Assembly: GCA_900769885.1 (NCBI GenBank)
Contig: CAAGIG010000001.1
Coordinates: 1 to 36,899, forward strand
Origin: Rikenellaceae bacterium
Lineage (GTDB): Bacteria > Bacteroidota > Bacteroidia > Bacteroidales > UBA932
Length of the DNA: 36,899 bases
Direction of reading: 5' to 3'
Shown here: positions 34,380-36,899 of the stretch, piece after piece
Layout of the letters: each line of letters begins with the position of its first letter
Position numbering within the stretch: position 1 is the first letter of the stretch
Program-made: the position numbers and the translations under genes
The notes under the pieces: model-generated
Told to the model about the DNA's origin: nothing
Database searches by the model: none
What the model saw: only the letters and a program-made list of their open reading frames with translations

Positions 34380-35450
34380 TTATACCGGTCCCCTGTTGTT
34401 TGTATTTACTTCAGTCTTGACAGTCAGAACATTTTTCCTGATTTCATCGTAGTTCCAACGGTTTCTGACTATATCGATTGCTTCGTAAATAGCCGATTTC
34501 ATAGGTTGAGGATTTGCCTGATTCTTTCCGGCCAGCTCGTATGCAGTACCGTGATCGGGAGAAGTTCTTACAACAGGAAGACCCGCTGTAAAATTGACAC
34601 CCGAGTCAAATGACAGAGCCTTGAATGGAATCAATCCCTGGTCGTGATACATTGCCAGAACTGCATCGAAAACATATTGCTGATGAGTGCTGAAAAATCC
34701 ATCGGGAGAATATGGTCCAAAAGCGAGAATATTCTCTTTTTGGGCAAGATCGATTGCAGGAGAGATAATCTCAAGTTCCTCACTTCCGAGCAATCCGCTA
34801 TCTCCACTGTGGGGATTGAGTCCCAATACTGCAATTTTAGGTTTCACAATATTGAAATCTCTCATCAACGATTCGTTCATCAGTCTGAGCTTTGCCAGAA
34901 TCTTCTCAACAGTTATAGCCGACACCACTTTATGCAAAGGGAGATGGTTTGTCACAACACCCACTCTCATTTTGTCTGAAATCAAAAACATCAATCCGTC
35001 CTCAACGCCAAATTGCTGAACAAGATATTCAGTATGTCCGACAAATCCGGGAAGATGCAGGGCAACCGACTTTTTATTGATAGGGGCTGTAACCAATGCA
35101 TCGATATCTCCATTTTTCAAATCTGCTGTAGCCGCCTCCAGCGCCAGAAGAGAAGCCTTTGAACCATCTTCAGTCGGCTGTCCGGGCTCGATTCTGAAAC
35201 TATCAGGGACACAATTGATGATATTCACCCTGTTTGGATGACAATCTTTTGCTGAATTGATGATATTTGTATTTAGTGCCTCGATTTCAGGCATCTGTTT
35301 CTTATAATAGCCAAAGGCACGAGATGAACCATATACGATAGGGACGCATATCTCCAACAATCGCGCATCTGCCAAAGATTTGATGATAACCTCATAACTG
35401 ATACCATTGGTATCTCCCTGGGTTATTCCTACTACTATCTTTTTAGCCAT
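34380..35450 (-). CDS. pdxA: 4-hydroxythreonine-4-phosphate dehydrogenase PdxA
   Basis: The 356-residue protein has the PdxA signatures: GITQGDTNGISYEVI at the start, ALVTAPINKKS, the GFVGHTEYL metal/substrate segment, LGLNPHSGDSGLLG, MYHDQGLIPFKAL and the SPDHGTAYELAGK C-terminal metal-binding block. It oxidises 4-phosphohydroxy-threonine in the DXP-independent pyridoxal phosphate pathway. It is the first gene of the pdxA-rnhA-gpsA-pgi-addB-addA run and has the promoter at 35480-35513. The divergent gene is recG. Confidence 0.96.
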   Translation of the reverse strand: MAKKIVVGITQGDTNGISYEVIIKSLADARLLEICVPIVYGSSRAFGYYKKQMPEIEALNTNIINSAKDCHPNRVNIINCVPDSFRIEPGQPTEDGSKASLLALEAATADLKNGDIDALVTAPINKKSVALHLPGFVGHTEYLVQQFGVEDGLMFLISDKMRVGVVTNHLPLHKVVSAITVEKILAKLRLMNESLMRDFNIVKPKIAVLGLNPHSGDSGLLGSEELEIISPAIDLAQKENILAFGPYSPDGFFSTHQQYVFDAVLAMYHDQGLIPFKALSFDSGVNFTAGLPVVRTSPDHGTAYELAGKNQANPQPMKSAIYEAIDIVRNRWNYDEIRKNVLTVKTEVNTNNRGPV

Positions 35451-35479
35451 ATATTCTATCTTAAATAAATTTCAATATA

Positions 35480-35513
35480 CAAATTTAATCACTTTTTGCT
35501 TAACTTTGTCAAA
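35480..35513 (-). promoter_or_regulatory. Promoter of the pdxA-addA operon
   Basis: On the minus strand, TTTG (35510-35513) and TAAATTTG (35480-35487) are separated by 22 bp, close to the phylum consensus. The -33 element overlaps the recG start codon at 35513, and the interval also contains the recG -7 box, so the two promoters could interfere. Confidence 0.6.
35501..35508 (+). promoter_or_regulatory. -7 box of recG
   Basis: TAACTTTG matches TAnnTTTG and lies only 4 bp before the recG ATG at 35513, which would give a leaderless or nearly leaderless message. No -33 box at the ideal spacing is seen. Confidence 0.4.
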
Positions 35514-36899
35514 TGACAGACATTCTTGAGCAAGAAATAAAATTTTTACCGGGAATTGGCGAAAAAAGGGGAACTTTACTATCCAAAGAACTCAACATTT
35601 CGACCTTCAGGGATATGCTATACACATTTCCGTTCAAATATATCGACCGGACAAAAGTATATTCCATATCCGAAATAGAGCCTACAACCGCATATATCCA
35701 ACTCCGTGGCATAATTACAGAAACCCGCCTGGAGGGGAATGGTAAAGGTAAAAGACTTGTCTGCACACTCAAAGACTCCAGTGGTACAATTGAACTCATT
35801 TTCTTCCAGGGGATAAAATGGATTGCAGAAAAACTTGCAAAAAACAGAGGCAGTGAATTTATTGTATTCGGCAAACCATCAGAATTCAACGGCCGTAAAA
35901 ACATTGTCCACCCCGAAATAGATCCGATTTCTGATACCACCAGAGACTCCATCCCGAACACAATGGTTGGAGTCTATTCAAGCACAGACAAACTCAGAAA
36001 CAGCGGCATATCAATTAAAACATTCGAAAAATTCCAACATACACTTTTACAAAAGGCACTTCCTTACATTAAGGAGACTTTACCTGAAAACATCATCCGC
36101 AGATACAATCTCTGCCCTATCAGATATGCCTTGACAAATATCCATTTCCCAAAGGATATGACTGCTCTGAGCTACGCACAACACAGGCTCAAATTCGAAG
36201 AACTTTTCTACCTCCAACTCTCTTTGCTCAAACAGAAAAACATCCGTATGTCTTCAGAAAACGGATTGATTTTCAAAAAAGTAGGAGAAGCCTTCAATTA
36301 TTGTTACTCCCATTTGAATTTTGAACTTACCGGAGCTCAGAAAAGGGTCATCAAAGAGATCCGTTCAGATATGGTCTCGGGCAAAGGGATGAACAGACTG
36401 CTACAGGGAGATGTCGGCAGCGGAAAAACTCTTGTCGCACTTTTGTCCGCCCTGCTGGCAGTCGACAATGGAGCACAGGCGTGCATTATGGCCCCCACCG
36501 AAGTATTGGCAATACAGCACTACAAAAACTTCATCCGCCTGATGGAGGGTTCTGCAGTAAATGTAGCCCTGCTTACCGGCAGCACCAAAAAAAGTGAAAG
36601 AAAAATTATAGACCAGGAGCTTCAAGAAGGGAAAATAAATATCCTTGTAGGAACACACGCAGTAATCGAAGACAATGTCCGGTTCAAAAATCTCGGATTC
36701 GTAGTAATCGACGAGCAGCACCGTTTCGGAGTAAACCAAAGGGCAAAACTCAGATTCAAATCTGATGTTGCCCCCCACGTTCTGGTAATGACAGCCACAC
36801 CTATTCCCAGAACATTGGCTATGACACTTTACGGAGACCTCGATGTCTCTGTAATAGATGAACTCCCTCCCGGAAGAAAACCGATTCAGACAATCCATC
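35513..36899 (+). CDS. recG: ATP-dependent DNA helicase RecG (5-prime part, cut by window end)
   Basis: The frame is open from the ATG at 35513 to the window edge (462 codons); about 230 residues of a typical RecG of about 690 are missing. The start MTDILEQEIKFLPGIGEKRG is characteristic. The OB-fold wedge domain (about 60-150) includes LVCTLKDSSGTIELIFF. Walker A is GDVGSGKT at 299-306, and motif II is the RecG-type DEQH at 400-403 followed by RFGVNQRAKL. MTATPIPRTLAMTLYGDLD is motif III. RecG drives regression of stalled forks and branch migration. It is divergent from pdxA. The short -7 box spacing suggests a leaderless message. Confidence 0.95.
   Translation, partial: MTDILEQEIKFLPGIGEKRGTLLSKELNISTFRDMLYTFPFKYIDRTKVYSISEIEPTTAYIQLRGIITETRLEGNGKGKRLVCTLKDSSGTIELIFFQGIKWIAEKLAKNRGSEFIVFGKPSEFNGRKNIVHPEIDPISDTTRDSIPNTMVGVYSSTDKLRNSGISIKTFEKFQHTLLQKALPYIKETLPENIIRRYNLCPIRYALTNIHFPKDMTALSYAQHRLKFEELFYLQLSLLKQKNIRMSSENGLIFKKVGEAFNYCYSHLNFELTGAQKRVIKEIRSDMVSGKGMNRLLQGDVGSGKTLVALLSALLAVDNGAQACIMAPTEVLAIQHYKNFIRLMEGSAVNVALLTGSTKKSERKIIDQELQEGKINILVGTHAVIEDNVRFKNLGFVVIDEQHRFGVNQRAKLRFKSDVAPHVLVMTATPIPRTLAMTLYGDLDVSVIDELPPGRKPIQTIH

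Noticed and set aside
35509..35961. 150-codon open frame on the minus strand
   Set aside because: It is antisense to the recG N-terminus and overlaps the divergent promoter region.
36401..36898. 165-codon open frame on the minus strand
   Set aside because: It is antisense to recG across the Walker A and DEQH motifs, so it is a shadow.

Overview
The window looks like a chromosomal segment from a member of the Bacteroidota, most likely the order Bacteroidales. The reasons are a TAnnTTTG type -7 promoter box before many genes, no clear Shine-Dalgarno sequences, and several proteins typical of that phylum: a DUF5723-type barrel, a DUF2400 protein, a large TamB with a charged C-terminal tail, a second RsmI-like methyltransferase and fused-style AddA/AddB subunits. 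I cannot name the genus. Apart from the first 0.9 kb, coding density is high and the content is mostly housekeeping. No tRNA, rRNA, CRISPR array, integrase or transposase was seen.

Layout. (1) 1-914 has no convincing gene. It holds two diverged copies of a structured direct repeat (1-278 and 383-765), a short palindrome between them, and a terminator for the next gene. (2) 915-6920 is all on the minus strand: a five-gene operon (BadF-type kinase, recR, sodium/solute symporter, mntP, DUF4080 radical SAM protein) followed by an outer membrane barrel with its own promoter. (3) 6987-11810 is on the plus strand: a DUF2400 protein, then a zeta-like P-loop kinase, a 51-residue overlapping gene, TldD, TldE and a SlyD-like FKBP, closed by a terminator at 11835-11864. 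(4) 11893-14524, minus: tsaD and a COG2509-type FAD oxidoreductase. (5) 14721-19283, plus: TamB, whose start is unclear. (6) 19289-21629, minus: an RsmI-like methyltransferase, folB and mtaB. (7) 21689-22456, plus: a PhnP-like metallo-hydrolase. (8) 22466-25627, minus: a large lipoprotein and a DUF5723 barrel. (9) 25665-35450, minus: a tightly packed six-gene run pdxA-rnhA-gpsA-pgi-addB-addA. (10) 35513 to the end, plus: recG, cut by the window edge.

Together the genes cover recombination and repair (recR, addA, addB, recG, rnhA), tRNA modification (tsaD makes t6A, and mtaB methylthiolates t6A to ms2t6A), envelope building (tamB, two beta-barrels, one lipoprotein), and central and cofactor metabolism (pgi, gpsA, pdxA, folB). 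The items most worth a second look are the repeat pair with its 113-bp foldback insertion, the zeta-like kinase with its tiny partner in front of tldD/tldE, and the missing canonical start of tamB. I did not find strong evidence for a wholly new system. Functional calls rest on motif and family recognition by eye, without any database search.
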